Of a stretch of 64,000 nt of DNA, positions 6,781-14,929 are shown piece after piece. Numbering within the stretch: the stretch's first letter is position 1; each line of letters opens with the position of its first letter. The translations under genes were made by a program, and so were the position numbers. Source of the DNA: Treponema sp. GTDB taxonomy: Bacteria > Spirochaetota > Spirochaetia > Treponematales > Treponemataceae. Under the pieces are notes generated by a model. The model made no database searches and had not been told where the DNA came from. It saw nothing but the letters and a program-made list of their open reading frames with translations. The stretch is taken from contig JAFUDX010000007.1 in the NCBI GenBank assembly GCA_017464425.1, forward strand, positions 1 through 64,000. Reading direction: 5' to 3'.

Positions 6781-7764
6781 ATGACCCGCATTTTTTTTCT
6801 GCTCATTCTGTTGTTTGTTTTTTCCCCTGTCTCCGCTCAGATTTTTGAACGCGAGGATTTTCATCTGAGTCTTGAGCCGACTTTTGCGTATTCTAGTGGC
6901 GTTCTTACGGAATCCCTGTATCATTCTACGGACACGAACAAAAAAATCAGTCTTTTGGAATGGGAGCGAAAAGTTTGGCTGTACGGGCTTAAAATCGGGG
7001 GAAACTTCAAAAAATTTCACTTCAATGCGGACGTGGAATCTTCAATTCCGACAAAAAGTGGTAAACTGCGGGATTCTGATTGGCTCAACACCGCTGATTA
7101 TGCGATGAAAACTACCTATTCTGTGGGCACCAATTACGCAGACGAAAATTTTGATTCGGCAATTTCGTTTTCCTACCGATTCGAGCCATGCGACGGATTT
7201 TTTGTCTCTCCTATGGCGCAGGCGCAGTATTCTTTTGATTCATTTTACCGAAAAAAAGGCGCGAATGGCTGGTACGGGCAGTCCGAATGGTCATCTGACG
7301 GAAAAAATCACTGGTGGTACGAAGACGAAGCGCAGGAATTTCCTTCATTAAATCCCGAAACGGGAAAAACGCGCAAATTGGCGGGCATCGACTACTACCG
7401 ACACAGTTTTTTTGCATGGGCAGGGCTTTCACTTGGCTTTCAAATCAGACGGTTTTATGCTGATTTTACATTTTTGGCTAGTCCGTTCACCTATCTTTCG
7501 GCGGAAGACCGTCATCATACGGCGGGCGAGGACAATGTTTTCCACGAAATTCAGCAGGATTTTTTTGCCAGTTATAAGTTTAATCTGAGTCTTGCCTACG
7601 AAATCTCGCGCCATTTTGATGTGACTTTGGATGGCACATTTCTTTTTTCTGCTGATATTGTTGGTGATTTATATCTTGGCTGGTCAAAAAATGTTGACCA
7701 ACCATCAAGTGCCAGCACACAAATCGGCTCTATTCGACTTGGATTTACGGTGAAGATTTTTTGA
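6781..7764 (+). CDS. Omptin-like outer membrane beta-barrel protease
   Basis: The product is 327 aa from the ATG at 6781; a TTG at 6766 is a possible alternative. A signal peptide (MTRIFFLLILLFVFSPVSAQ) is followed by alternating amphipathic, aromatic-rich strands ending in Phe, typical of an outer membrane barrel. Two omptin hallmarks are visible: an Asp-x-Asp-Trp motif (RDSDWL, D98 and D100), matching the OmpT DQDWM site, and an Asp-x-His pair (AEDRHH, D243 and H245), matching the OmpT D210/H212 site. Omptins cleave proteins and host peptides at the cell surface. The assignment is from motifs and overall layout, and low sequence similarity is expected. The gene converges on holA. Confidence 0.65.
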   Translation: MTRIFFLLILLFVFSPVSAQIFEREDFHLSLEPTFAYSSGVLTESLYHSTDTNKKISLLEWERKVWLYGLKIGGNFKKFHFNADVESSIPTKSGKLRDSDWLNTADYAMKTTYSVGTNYADENFDSAISFSYRFEPCDGFFVSPMAQAQYSFDSFYRKKGANGWYGQSEWSSDGKNHWWYEDEAQEFPSLNPETGKTRKLAGIDYYRHSFFAWAGLSLGFQIRRFYADFTFLASPFTYLSAEDRHHTAGEDNVFHEIQQDFFASYKFNLSLAYEISRHFDVTLDGTFLFSADIVGDLYLGWSKNVDQPSSASTQIGSIRLGFTVKIF

Positions 7765-7774
7765 TTTTTGCGTT

Positions 7775-8788
7775 TTATGAAAAGTCGTATTTGGCAACTC
7801 GCCCGCCATTTTTCATGATAATTTCGTATAAGAGAATTGAAAGCTGGGTGTCTTGCAGCGTTGTGCCTGATGAACGAATTTCTGAATCCGTTGTAGAAAT
7901 TGCGGCTAAAATAGCGGCGCATTGTCCAAAATTCCAGATTCGTGATGCCCGTGAGTATTGCGTACGCGCGGTTTTGCTTGTAAAGCCTTTTGTTTTGAGC
8001 GCAAAATCATCGAGGTAGACGCCACCGGCATGGATTGAATGCCACAGTTCCAGTTTTCTAAAACAAGAGGCAAGCCCGGCTAAAATCATGACCGGGCTGT
8101 TGTTTTTTGTGAGCAGGATTTTCTGCAAAATCGCAAGCGAATCTTCGAGTCGTTGTGAGGCAGAAAGATTGGGCATGGACATTGCGTCAAAAAGGGTGAA
8201 AGCAGATTCTTCGCGGTTATGGGCTAAAAGCTGCTCGACATCACTTTCGGAAATAAGGTGCCCTTTAGGAAAACAGAGAAAAAATCGGTTACATTCGGTG
8301 CGGAGTGCTTCGGTGTTGTTTTCGGTAAGATCAAGAATTGAGTCGATTGCATCTGGTTCAGCAGAATATCCGTTTTTGTGGAGATAATTTTGAAGCCATG
8401 AACCGAGACGGCTTTCGTCAATTGCCCAGAAAATCTGCTTGTTTTCTTTGGGAACGAGTTTGTCTAGCTTGGAATCAACTGAAATTTCGTCAGAAACAAG
8501 AATGAGTGTGCCCGTTTCTTTTGCGCCTTTGAGCCATGTGGAAATAAGCTCAATTTCGTCCTTTTTTTTGATGAGTTCGGCTTCACGAAGAACCACGCAT
8601 GTGGCGGGAATAAAAAGCGACTCTGTTTGCAATTTGGCAATAATATCTTCTATTTTAGAATCAGACGCATAAAGAAGATAATTGTCGACATCGCCAAATT
8701 TTTTGACAAGAGACGCTTTGATTGATTCAACCTGATCGTTACGATTGCCTATTTCTGGGCCCGTATACAGATAGAGTGGTGAAGCCAT
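7775..8788 (-). CDS. holA: DNA polymerase III subunit delta
   Basis: The product is 337 aa, the usual length. It begins MASPLYLYTGPEIGNRNDQV, matching the HolA pattern in which a degenerate P-loop (GPE) replaces a true Walker A. Other family features are CVVLREAELI, IFWAIDESRLGSWLQNYLHKNG and the C-terminal collar region ending in TTLQDTQLSILLYEII. HolA opens the beta clamp within the clamp loader. It is the last gene of a minus-strand run, 17 bp after lexA, and was probably co-transcribed with it. Confidence 0.9.
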   Translation of the reverse strand: MASPLYLYTGPEIGNRNDQVESIKASLVKKFGDVDNYLLYASDSKIEDIIAKLQTESLFIPATCVVLREAELIKKKDEIELISTWLKGAKETGTLILVSDEISVDSKLDKLVPKENKQIFWAIDESRLGSWLQNYLHKNGYSAEPDAIDSILDLTENNTEALRTECNRFFLCFPKGHLISESDVEQLLAHNREESAFTLFDAMSMPNLSASQRLEDSLAILQKILLTKNNSPVMILAGLASCFRKLELWHSIHAGGVYLDDFALKTKGFTSKTARTQYSRASRIWNFGQCAAILAAISTTDSEIRSSGTTLQDTQLSILLYEIIMKNGGRVAKYDFS

Positions 8789-8805
8789 ATTTTTGCAAAG
8801 ACGCG

Positions 8806-9411
8806 TTAGTATGTGCGGACAATATTTGACAAAATGCCAACGATTGTGACTTCAGTTGAATAAATTGGCTGGAATGCCGCATTTTCTGGCTGAAGACGGA
8901 TTCTGTCTGCTTCTTTGTAAAATCGTTTGAGGGTGATGGCATTATCGATTACGGCAACAACAATCTGCCCGTCAACGGCAGTTTGCGCTTGTTCGATAAC
9001 AGCTAAATCACCTTCCAAAATGCCAGCCTCAATCATGCTCTGACCGCGGACACGGAGCGCAAAGTAATTTTTGCCTGGTCTAACGAACGGCTCTGTGAGA
9101 TTTACATACCCGTCAAGATTTTCTTCGCTCAAAAGAGGTTTGCCTGCTGCGACTGTGCCCAAGAGCGGCACTTTGCTTACGAACGGCCGTGTATCATTTG
9201 CGCCGGTAATAACGCTTAATGAGCGAGCCTTTTTCTGAGTTTGGGCGAGATAGCCCTTTTTCTGCAAGGCAAGGATATGATCCTGTACCGCACGGAGCGA
9301 AATGCTGAAATGCTCACCAATTTCGCGGACTGTGGGCGGATAGCTCTTTTCTTTTGTGAAACTAGAAATGAAGTCCAAAACTTCTTGCTGGCGTTCTGTA
9401 ATTGTTTTCAT
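8806..9411 (-). CDS. lexA: LexA repressor of the SOS response
   Basis: The product is 201 aa. It has an N-terminal winged helix (MKTITERQQEVLDFI...YPPTVREIGEHF), the Ala89-Gly90 self-cleavage site in GTVAAGKPL, the catalytic Ser125 in GQSMIEAG and Lys162 in ITLKRF. It therefore has everything needed for RecA-stimulated autocleavage. The gap to ptsH upstream is only 34 bp and carries a ribosome site (AGGAG) but no obvious palindromic LexA box. This suggests it is transcribed from further upstream, together with ptsH and hprK. Confidence 0.95.
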   Translation of the reverse strand: MKTITERQQEVLDFISSFTKEKSYPPTVREIGEHFSISLRAVQDHILALQKKGYLAQTQKKARSLSVITGANDTRPFVSKVPLLGTVAAGKPLLSEENLDGYVNLTEPFVRPGKNYFALRVRGQSMIEAGILEGDLAVIEQAQTAVDGQIVVAVIDNAITLKRFYKEADRIRLQPENAAFQPIYSTEVTIVGILSNIVRTY

Positions 9412-9445
9412 AGGTAATACTCCTTTTTATAACCTGTGGCTGAAT

Positions 9446-9712
9446 TTATTCTTCTTCAAATTTGCTTTCAAAAAGCTGGGCAATTGCTGCAACGGCATCT
9501 TTTTCGTCTGCACCATCGGCGCGGAGCGTGAGCTTGGTATTGTATCCCGCTGCCATTGTAATGACACCCATGATTGATTTTGCATTAACTGAAGCAGAAT
9601 CTTTTTCGATTGTGATTTCTGATGAGAATTTGTTTGCTGTCTGCGCTATGAGGGCGGCAGGACGAGCGTGAATCCCTGCACGGTTTAGCACCGTCAAAAA
9701 CTTTTCTGTCAT
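9446..9712 (-). CDS. ptsH: HPr phosphocarrier protein
   Basis: The product is 88 aa. His15 in GIHARPAA is the PEP-dependent phosphorylation site, and Ser46 in AKSIMG is the site modified by HprK, whose gene lies just upstream in the same direction. Spirochaetes usually lack a full sugar phosphotransferase system, so this HPr probably acts mainly in regulation. It ends 34 bp before lexA. Confidence 0.95.
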   Translation of the reverse strand: MTEKFLTVLNRAGIHARPAALIAQTANKFSSEITIEKDSASVNAKSIMGVITMAAGYNTKLTLRADGADEKDAVAAIAQLFESKFEEE

Positions 9713-9801
9713 AAAAATCTCCTATTTTGTTTCCGCACATGCGGTATTAGTAACTGTATGGCTGACACGAAAAATCCACTGATGGATAATGCCGTGTTTG
9801 A

Positions 9802-10791
9802 TTAGTATGAATCGTCCACGCCGTAGTATGCGGTTTGGACCTCGCCTTTTTCTATCCATTTGAGGATATTTTGGTTGAAATCGCGGGCTGAGTTGTAGCC
9901 GCGCGCTTTTAATCGCTCGTTCATGGCTGCCGCTTCGATAATGATAGGCAGATTTCGGCCAGGCTTGACAGGAATTTCGATTGAAGGAATTTTTACACCC
10001 AAAAAATCAACTGCTTCAAGCGTGTTGCCAACCCTGTCGTAAACCTTTGAATTGTCCCATTCTTCGAGGCGGATAACCAGCTGGATTTCTTTTTGCTCAC
10101 GGATTGAGCCGACACCGTACATTTGCGCGATGTTGATGATACCAAGCCCGCGAATTTCCATGTGGTGGGAAAGGAGCGTGTTGGCTCCTTGCCCCAGAAT
10201 TGAATTGCCATTTACATTGCGGATTTCTACGATGTCGTCTGCGACAAGCCGATGACCGCGCTCAACAAGCTCCAGTGCACACTCTGACTTACCAACGCCC
10301 GAATGACCAGTAAGCAAAATGCCAATTCCGTATACTTCGACCAAAACGCCGTGCAGTGTTTTTTTAGGCGCGAATGTATTTGAAAGAACTCGCATGAGAC
10401 GAATGGAACATTCTGTGAGCTCAAGATCTGTTTGCAAGACGACACAATGCGAGACTTCGGCGAGTTTGATGAAATCATCTGGCGGAGTAAGATTTTTTGC
10501 AAAAATAACGCATGGAATGCCGTATTCAAATAATTTTGTAAGCGATGACGCGGCTGACTCATCGTAGAGCTTTTTGAGATAGGCACTTTCTGCCGTGCCG
10601 AATAACTGTATGCATCCGTTAGAAAATGACTCGTAAAAGCCGGTAAGAGCAAGACCTGGCCGATTGATTTCTGGAACGGATATAACATTGTCCAAACTGG
10701 TACGACCACCGATGCATTTAAGACGCAACTGGTTGTGCTCTGGGAGTTCCATGTCGAGTAAATCTAATACAGTGAATGCTTTATCCGCCAT
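9802..10791 (-). CDS. hprK: HPr kinase/phosphorylase
   Basis: The product is 329 aa from MADKAFTVLD at 10791; an ATG five codons upstream is less likely. The C-terminal catalytic domain has the P-loop GHSGVGKS at residues 162-169 and the family signature EIRGLGIINI. A conserved His precedes it at 147 (LHGVLVEV). The N-terminal half is the usual MurF-like domain. It adds and removes phosphate on Ser46 of HPr in response to metabolite levels. The ptsH gene follows 89 bp downstream. Confidence 0.93.
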   Translation of the reverse strand: MADKAFTVLDLLDMELPEHNQLRLKCIGGRTSLDNVISVPEINRPGLALTGFYESFSNGCIQLFGTAESAYLKKLYDESAASSLTKLFEYGIPCVIFAKNLTPPDDFIKLAEVSHCVVLQTDLELTECSIRLMRVLSNTFAPKKTLHGVLVEVYGIGILLTGHSGVGKSECALELVERGHRLVADDIVEIRNVNGNSILGQGANTLLSHHMEIRGLGIINIAQMYGVGSIREQKEIQLVIRLEEWDNSKVYDRVGNTLEAVDFLGVKIPSIEIPVKPGRNLPIIIEAAAMNERLKARGYNSARDFNQNILKWIEKGEVQTAYYGVDDSY

Positions 10792-10858
10792 GAGACTACT
10801 ATACAATTTGTAAGCAAAAAGTGCAAGTGTTTTTTGCTAAAAACTTGACATTTTTTCC

Positions 10859-10891
10859 AAAAAAAAGCCCCGTATTTTTGAAATACAGGGC
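10859..10891 (-). terminator. Terminator after hpf
   Basis: On the minus strand GCCC-GTATTT pairs with AAATAC-GGGC and is followed by a run of T. It separates hpf from hprK. Confidence 0.8.
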
Positions 10892-10908
10892 ACATGGAGC
10901 TGTTTGAT

Positions 10909-11199
10909 TTATTTTTTTTCTTGAACTTTGTCTTTTTCTTTTTTGACCTTTGTATCAAGGACATCCATGAGTTTGTTCAAAGCGGCACCAAAGTCAAAAT
11001 CTTCTGATGCGACATGCGCCTGATTTCCCCACTTGAAATTTACGGTGCAGTCGAAACTGTATGCCTTGTCATGCTTGACCCGAAGAATAAGATCCACGAT
11101 TAAGTCTTCTGCATAACCGATTCGTGAAAGCTTTTTTTCGATCATGTCTGATTGTTTTTCTTCAAATACAAAGCCGACGGCTGAAACTGATTTAGTCAT
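10909..11199 (-). CDS. hpf: Ribosome hibernation promoting factor, short form
   Basis: The product is 96 aa, starting at the ATG at 11199 with AGGAG seven bases upstream. It matches the short HPF/RaiA family: an N-terminal strand (KSVSAVGFVFEEK), a helix (MIEKKLSRIGYAEDLIVDLIL) and strands in VKHDKAYSFDCTVNFKWG, then a long helix and a Lys/Glu-rich tail. The protein binds the 30S decoding centre and idles or dimerises ribosomes in slow growth. It lies upstream of hprK but behind its own terminator. Confidence 0.8.
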   Translation of the reverse strand: MTKSVSAVGFVFEEKQSDMIEKKLSRIGYAEDLIVDLILRVKHDKAYSFDCTVNFKWGNQAHVASEDFDFGAALNKLMDVLDTKVKKEKDKVQEKK

Positions 11200-11427
11200 T
11201 TTAGTACTCCTTATAAAGAAGGTAATTTTGCACGGACTTGCGACGAAGCCCCTTGTGGTGATTCCCCACTTCCTTAGTATACAACAGAATTCCAAAATCT
11301 CCAAATTTATTTTTTAAATATGTGATGACTGCGCTTCCGGTTGTGATTTTTTCAGATGCGTTTGTCTCATAGTTATATAGATGAAGATGTAGAATTTGTT
11401 TTGGAAAAGTGATAGAGTATTCAAATT

Positions 11428-13251
11428 ATGACAGCTAATGAATTGCGCTCGAAATACATCGAGTTTTTTAAATCAAAGAATCATGCTGAAATTTCAGGGC
11501 AGAGTTTGATTCCTGAAAATGACCCATCTGTTTTGTTCACTATGGCGGGAATGCACCCGCTCGTTCCGTACTTGCTCGGCGAAAAGCACCCTGCCGGCAC
11601 GCGACTCACTGACTACCAAAAGTGTATCCGCACGGGCGACATTGAAGAAGTGGGCGATCCAAGCCACCTCACCTGTTTTGAAATGCTCGGAAACTGGTCA
11701 CTCGGCGACTACTTCAAAAAAGAATCTATCGCATTCTCTTACGAATTCCTCACGAGCAAAGATTGGCTTGCGCTCGACCCCAAAAAACTGTCTGTCACCG
11801 TGTTTGCAGGCGACGAAAACGCTCCTCGTGACGAAGAGGCGGCGGGCTACTGGAAAGAAAACGGAATGCCCGAAGACAAAATCGCTTACCTTCCCGCAAG
11901 CGACAACTGGTGGGCGGCAGGTCCAACAGGTCCGTGCGGTCCTGACACCGAAATTTTCTACTGGGTGGGTGAGGGCTTGCCTCCCGTTGGCTCAAACAAA
12001 GGCACAGACAGCGCAAACTGGATGGAAATCTGGAACAATGTCTTCATGCAGTACAACCGCATCGATGAAAAAACGCTCGTCCCGCTCGAAAAAAAGAATG
12101 TTGACACGGGCATGGGCTTGGAGCGCACAAACTGTATCTTGCAGGGCAAAAAATCTGTCTATCTTACCGAAGTGTTCCAGCCGATTATCGCAAAAATCGA
12201 GGCTCTTTCTGATTACATTTACGGAAGCGACGAAGAAAAAGACAAGTCAGTCCGAATCATCGCTGACCATGCGCGCGCTTCTGTGTTCATCATCGGGGAT
12301 GTGCGTGGCGTAACTCCTGACCGAGTTGGTGCGGGCTATGTTCTCCGCCGATTGATTCGCCGTGCTGTTCGCCACGGAATGAAACTCGGTATCGAAAAGG
12401 CATTCTTGGCAGAAATCGCCGATGTCGTCATTGAGAATTTCAAAATTGCCTATCCAGAGCTTGAAACGAATGCGGCAAAAGTCAAAAAAGAACTCACCGC
12501 CGAAGAAGAAAAATTCCGCGTTACGCTCAAAAACGGCGAAGCAGAATTCCAAAAACTTCTTCCGAACCTCATGAAGAATCCCAAAAAAGAGATTTCTGGC
12601 AAAGTCGCGTTCCGATTGTATGACACATTCGGCTTCCCGCTTGAACTCACGCAGGAATTGGGCGCGGAAAACGGCTTTACGGTCGATGTCGAGGGCTTTA
12701 AAGAGGCGGAGCGAAAGCACCAAGAAGCGTCAAAATCGCTCGACGCGGGAAAGGCAAAGGGCGGTTTGGCAGAGCAGAGCGAGGTCACCACAAAATACCA
12801 CACGGCAACGCATTTGCTCCAGCAGGCGTTGGTCAATGTTTTGGGCGACCAAGTTGCACAAAAAGGAAGCAATATCAACAACGAGCGAATGCGTTTCGAC
12901 TTCACTTTCGAGCGACCGATGACCAAAGAAGAAATCCAAAAGGTCGAGGATATTGTAAACGCAAAAATTAAAGAAGATTTGCCTGTCACAATGGAAATCA
13001 TGTCGCTTGAAGCGGCAAAGGCAAGCGGCGCACGCGCACTCTTTACGAACAAGTACGGTGAAGATGTCAAGGTCTACACCATCGGAAAAGACCCGAAATC
13101 TGACTGGTTCAGCAAAGAAGTCTGCGGCGGTCCGCATGTTCAGCACACAGCGCAAATCGGCGACTTCAAGATTCAAAAAGAGCAGAGTTCAAGCGCGGGC
13201 GTGCGAAGAATCAGGGCTGTTATAAGCGGCGGATTGCCATTGGAGGCATAA
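11428..13251 (+). CDS. alaS: Alanyl-tRNA synthetase, short spirochaete form
   Basis: The product is 607 aa, about 270 shorter than most bacterial AlaS. The class II catalytic core is complete (FTMAGMHPLVPYLLGEKHP, CFEMLGNWSLGDYFK, MGLERTNCIL). The editing domain is present, with HTATH and the CGGPH metal ligands near the C-terminus. It ends at GVRRIRAVISG, so the C-terminal oligomerisation and C-Ala domain is absent, as in other spirochaetes. No ribosome site precedes the ATG; a possible -10 box (TAGAGT, 11413-11418) lies nine bases upstream, so initiation may be leaderless. Confidence 0.95.
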   Translation: MTANELRSKYIEFFKSKNHAEISGQSLIPENDPSVLFTMAGMHPLVPYLLGEKHPAGTRLTDYQKCIRTGDIEEVGDPSHLTCFEMLGNWSLGDYFKKESIAFSYEFLTSKDWLALDPKKLSVTVFAGDENAPRDEEAAGYWKENGMPEDKIAYLPASDNWWAAGPTGPCGPDTEIFYWVGEGLPPVGSNKGTDSANWMEIWNNVFMQYNRIDEKTLVPLEKKNVDTGMGLERTNCILQGKKSVYLTEVFQPIIAKIEALSDYIYGSDEEKDKSVRIIADHARASVFIIGDVRGVTPDRVGAGYVLRRLIRRAVRHGMKLGIEKAFLAEIADVVIENFKIAYPELETNAAKVKKELTAEEEKFRVTLKNGEAEFQKLLPNLMKNPKKEISGKVAFRLYDTFGFPLELTQELGAENGFTVDVEGFKEAERKHQEASKSLDAGKAKGGLAEQSEVTTKYHTATHLLQQALVNVLGDQVAQKGSNINNERMRFDFTFERPMTKEEIQKVEDIVNAKIKEDLPVTMEIMSLEAAKASGARALFTNKYGEDVKVYTIGKDPKSDWFSKEVCGGPHVQHTAQIGDFKIQKEQSSSAGVRRIRAVISGGLPLEA

Positions 13252-13272
13252 AAAATAAAGCCACACGGATTC

Positions 13273-13366
13273 GATTTTGCTAACGCAAAATCATTAGAAA
13301 ATGTCATTCTGAGCTTGTCTCAGAATCTGACTAAATAGAAAGATTCCGAAACAAGTTCGGAATGAC
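13273..13366. repeat. Composite palindromic element: two mirrored hairpins
   Basis: A first hairpin (GATTTTGC-taac-GCAAAATC, 13273-13292) is followed by two mirrored ones. GTC-ATTCTGAG-cttgt-CTCAGAAT-CT lies at 13303-13328, and AGATTCCGAA-acaag-TTCGGAAT-GAC at 13341-13366. Their GTC and GAC ends make the whole unit an inverted repeat, as in REP/BIME or small mobile palindromes. A single half copy is at 17247-17272. Confidence 0.85.
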
Positions 13367-13418
13367 AGTAACCATTCTATTATAAGTTTGTTCTTACTTT
13401 GTTAGAGGAAAAACAGAT

Positions 13419-14495
13419 ATGAAAAAGATTTTACTTGCTGCAACACTTTTACTTTCATTTGCTTTCGGTGCGTTCGCTCAGTCGGATTTGCAGCCGTTGG
13501 CAGTCGTAAAACTCAACAAGTCTGAGACGATTACGCTCAAACAGCTTAAAAATCGTGTTGAAACATATCAAAAGCAGAATAACATGCAGTCATTCACTGT
13601 GGAGCAGAAAAAAGAAATTCTCGATGCAATGATTGACGAAAAATTGGTCGTTCAGGCGGCTCAAAAGGCAGGCATGAACATCACCGATACGCAGGTGAAT
13701 CAGTATTTCTTACAGAATATCAGCCAGCAGGTCGGAAAGCAGGTCACGGAGGCGGAATTCTCTGAGATTGTCTCAAAGCAGACGGGCAAAAACCTCGATG
13801 ACTTCATGAAAGAGCAAGTTGGCATGAATGTCGCTGATTACAAGGCGTATCTCAAAAATCAGCTTTTGGCTCAGCAGTATGTTCTTCAGCAAAAACAGAA
13901 TGACATCAAAAATGTCTCTCCAACTGACGAAGATATTCGCAAATTCTACGATTTGAACAAGGCTTCTTTTGTTCAGAACGATATGGTCAAACTTTTCCTC
14001 GTGGTTGTTCCAAAAGCGGGCAACAAAGACGGCGCAAAAATCAAAGCTGAGGCTCTCAAAAAAGGCGTTACCGATAAATCACTTTCTTACGATAAAATCA
14101 AAGCTGATTCTGGCAAAGACTATCAGGGTGGTGATTTGTTCATCGGAAAGACGGCGCAGCACGCGCAGCAGCTTGGTATTTCTTACAACGATTTGCTTGA
14201 ACTCTTCACGCGCGACATCGGCTATATGTCAAATCTCAACGAAACTGAAACCGACTTCCAATTTTATGTTGTTCGCCAGAAGTATTCGGCAAAAATGCTC
14301 GCAATTTCTGATTTGGTTCAGCCGGAAACTACCACAACCGTGTACGACTACATCAAAATCAATCTTACGAATCAAATGCAGAGTCAGGCACTTGTATCGG
14401 CAGTTCAAGACATCACAAAAGGCTTGCGCACGCCGAGCAATTTTGAATACAAGCAAAAAGAAGACAAACTCAAAAAATTGCTTGACTGGAAATAA
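13419..14495 (+). CDS. Periplasmic PpiC/SurA-type chaperone and peptidyl-prolyl isomerase
   Basis: The product is 358 aa, with a signal peptide (MKKILLAATLLLSFAFGAFAQ) and GAGG before the ATG. Residues 30-170 form a SurA/PrsA-like N-terminal chaperone domain (VEQKKEILDAMIDEKLVVQAAQ...VNQYFLQN). A region around DMVKLFLVVVPKA to GDLFIGK resembles a degenerate parvulin domain. SurA-type proteins escort unfolded outer membrane proteins across the periplasm. The nusB start codon follows within 3 bp. Confidence 0.8.
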   Translation: MKKILLAATLLLSFAFGAFAQSDLQPLAVVKLNKSETITLKQLKNRVETYQKQNNMQSFTVEQKKEILDAMIDEKLVVQAAQKAGMNITDTQVNQYFLQNISQQVGKQVTEAEFSEIVSKQTGKNLDDFMKEQVGMNVADYKAYLKNQLLAQQYVLQQKQNDIKNVSPTDEDIRKFYDLNKASFVQNDMVKLFLVVVPKAGNKDGAKIKAEALKKGVTDKSLSYDKIKADSGKDYQGGDLFIGKTAQHAQQLGISYNDLLELFTRDIGYMSNLNETETDFQFYVVRQKYSAKMLAISDLVQPETTTTVYDYIKINLTNQMQSQALVSAVQDITKGLRTPSNFEYKQKEDKLKKLLDWK

Positions 14496-14497
14496 TA

Positions 14498-14926
14498 ATG
14501 TCACGAAGAAAATCAAGAATAATCGCATTTCAAGGGCTTTACTCTTGGGATGTGGGCGGCATGAGCGAAAAAGATGTTCTCGAACTTTCCTGGGTGAATC
14601 AAGAGCCAAGTGATGATGGTGAAAAGTCAGTTACGCTCGATGAAGAAGGCGCGGCTTTTTCACGCATGTTAATTGCTGGCACTATCGAAAACATCAGTGC
14701 AATCGATGAAAAAATCAAGGCGCATCTCACGAATTGGGATTTTGACCGCGTAAACAAAGTTACTATCGCAATTCTCCGCATGAGCGTGTATTCGCTTATG
14801 TTTATGAAGGATATTGATTCGTCAATCGTCATCGATGAGGCAATTGACATCGCAAAACATTACGGTCCTGACGATTCATACAAATTCGTGAACGCGATTT
14901 TAGACAATATAAAGAAGACACTCTAG
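14498..14926 (+). CDS. nusB: Transcription antitermination factor NusB
   Basis: The product is 142 aa. Typical NusB features are the Arg-rich start MSRRKSRIIAFQGLYSWD, the NWDFDRVNKVTIAILRMSVY helix and the C-terminal VIDEAIDIAKHYGPDDSYKFVNAILDNI motif. NusB pairs with NusE (ribosomal protein S10, encoded here at 48302) on boxA RNA to prevent early termination of rRNA transcription. It lies tightly between the chaperone gene and a TPR lipoprotein gene. Confidence 0.93.
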   Translation: MSRRKSRIIAFQGLYSWDVGGMSEKDVLELSWVNQEPSDDGEKSVTLDEEGAAFSRMLIAGTIENISAIDEKIKAHLTNWDFDRVNKVTIAILRMSVYSLMFMKDIDSSIVIDEAIDIAKHYGPDDSYKFVNAILDNIKKTL

Positions 14927-14929
14927 CCC

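Noticed and set aside
11519-12313. A 264-codon open frame within alaS
   Set aside because: It is an out-of-frame shadow of a clearly conserved synthetase gene.
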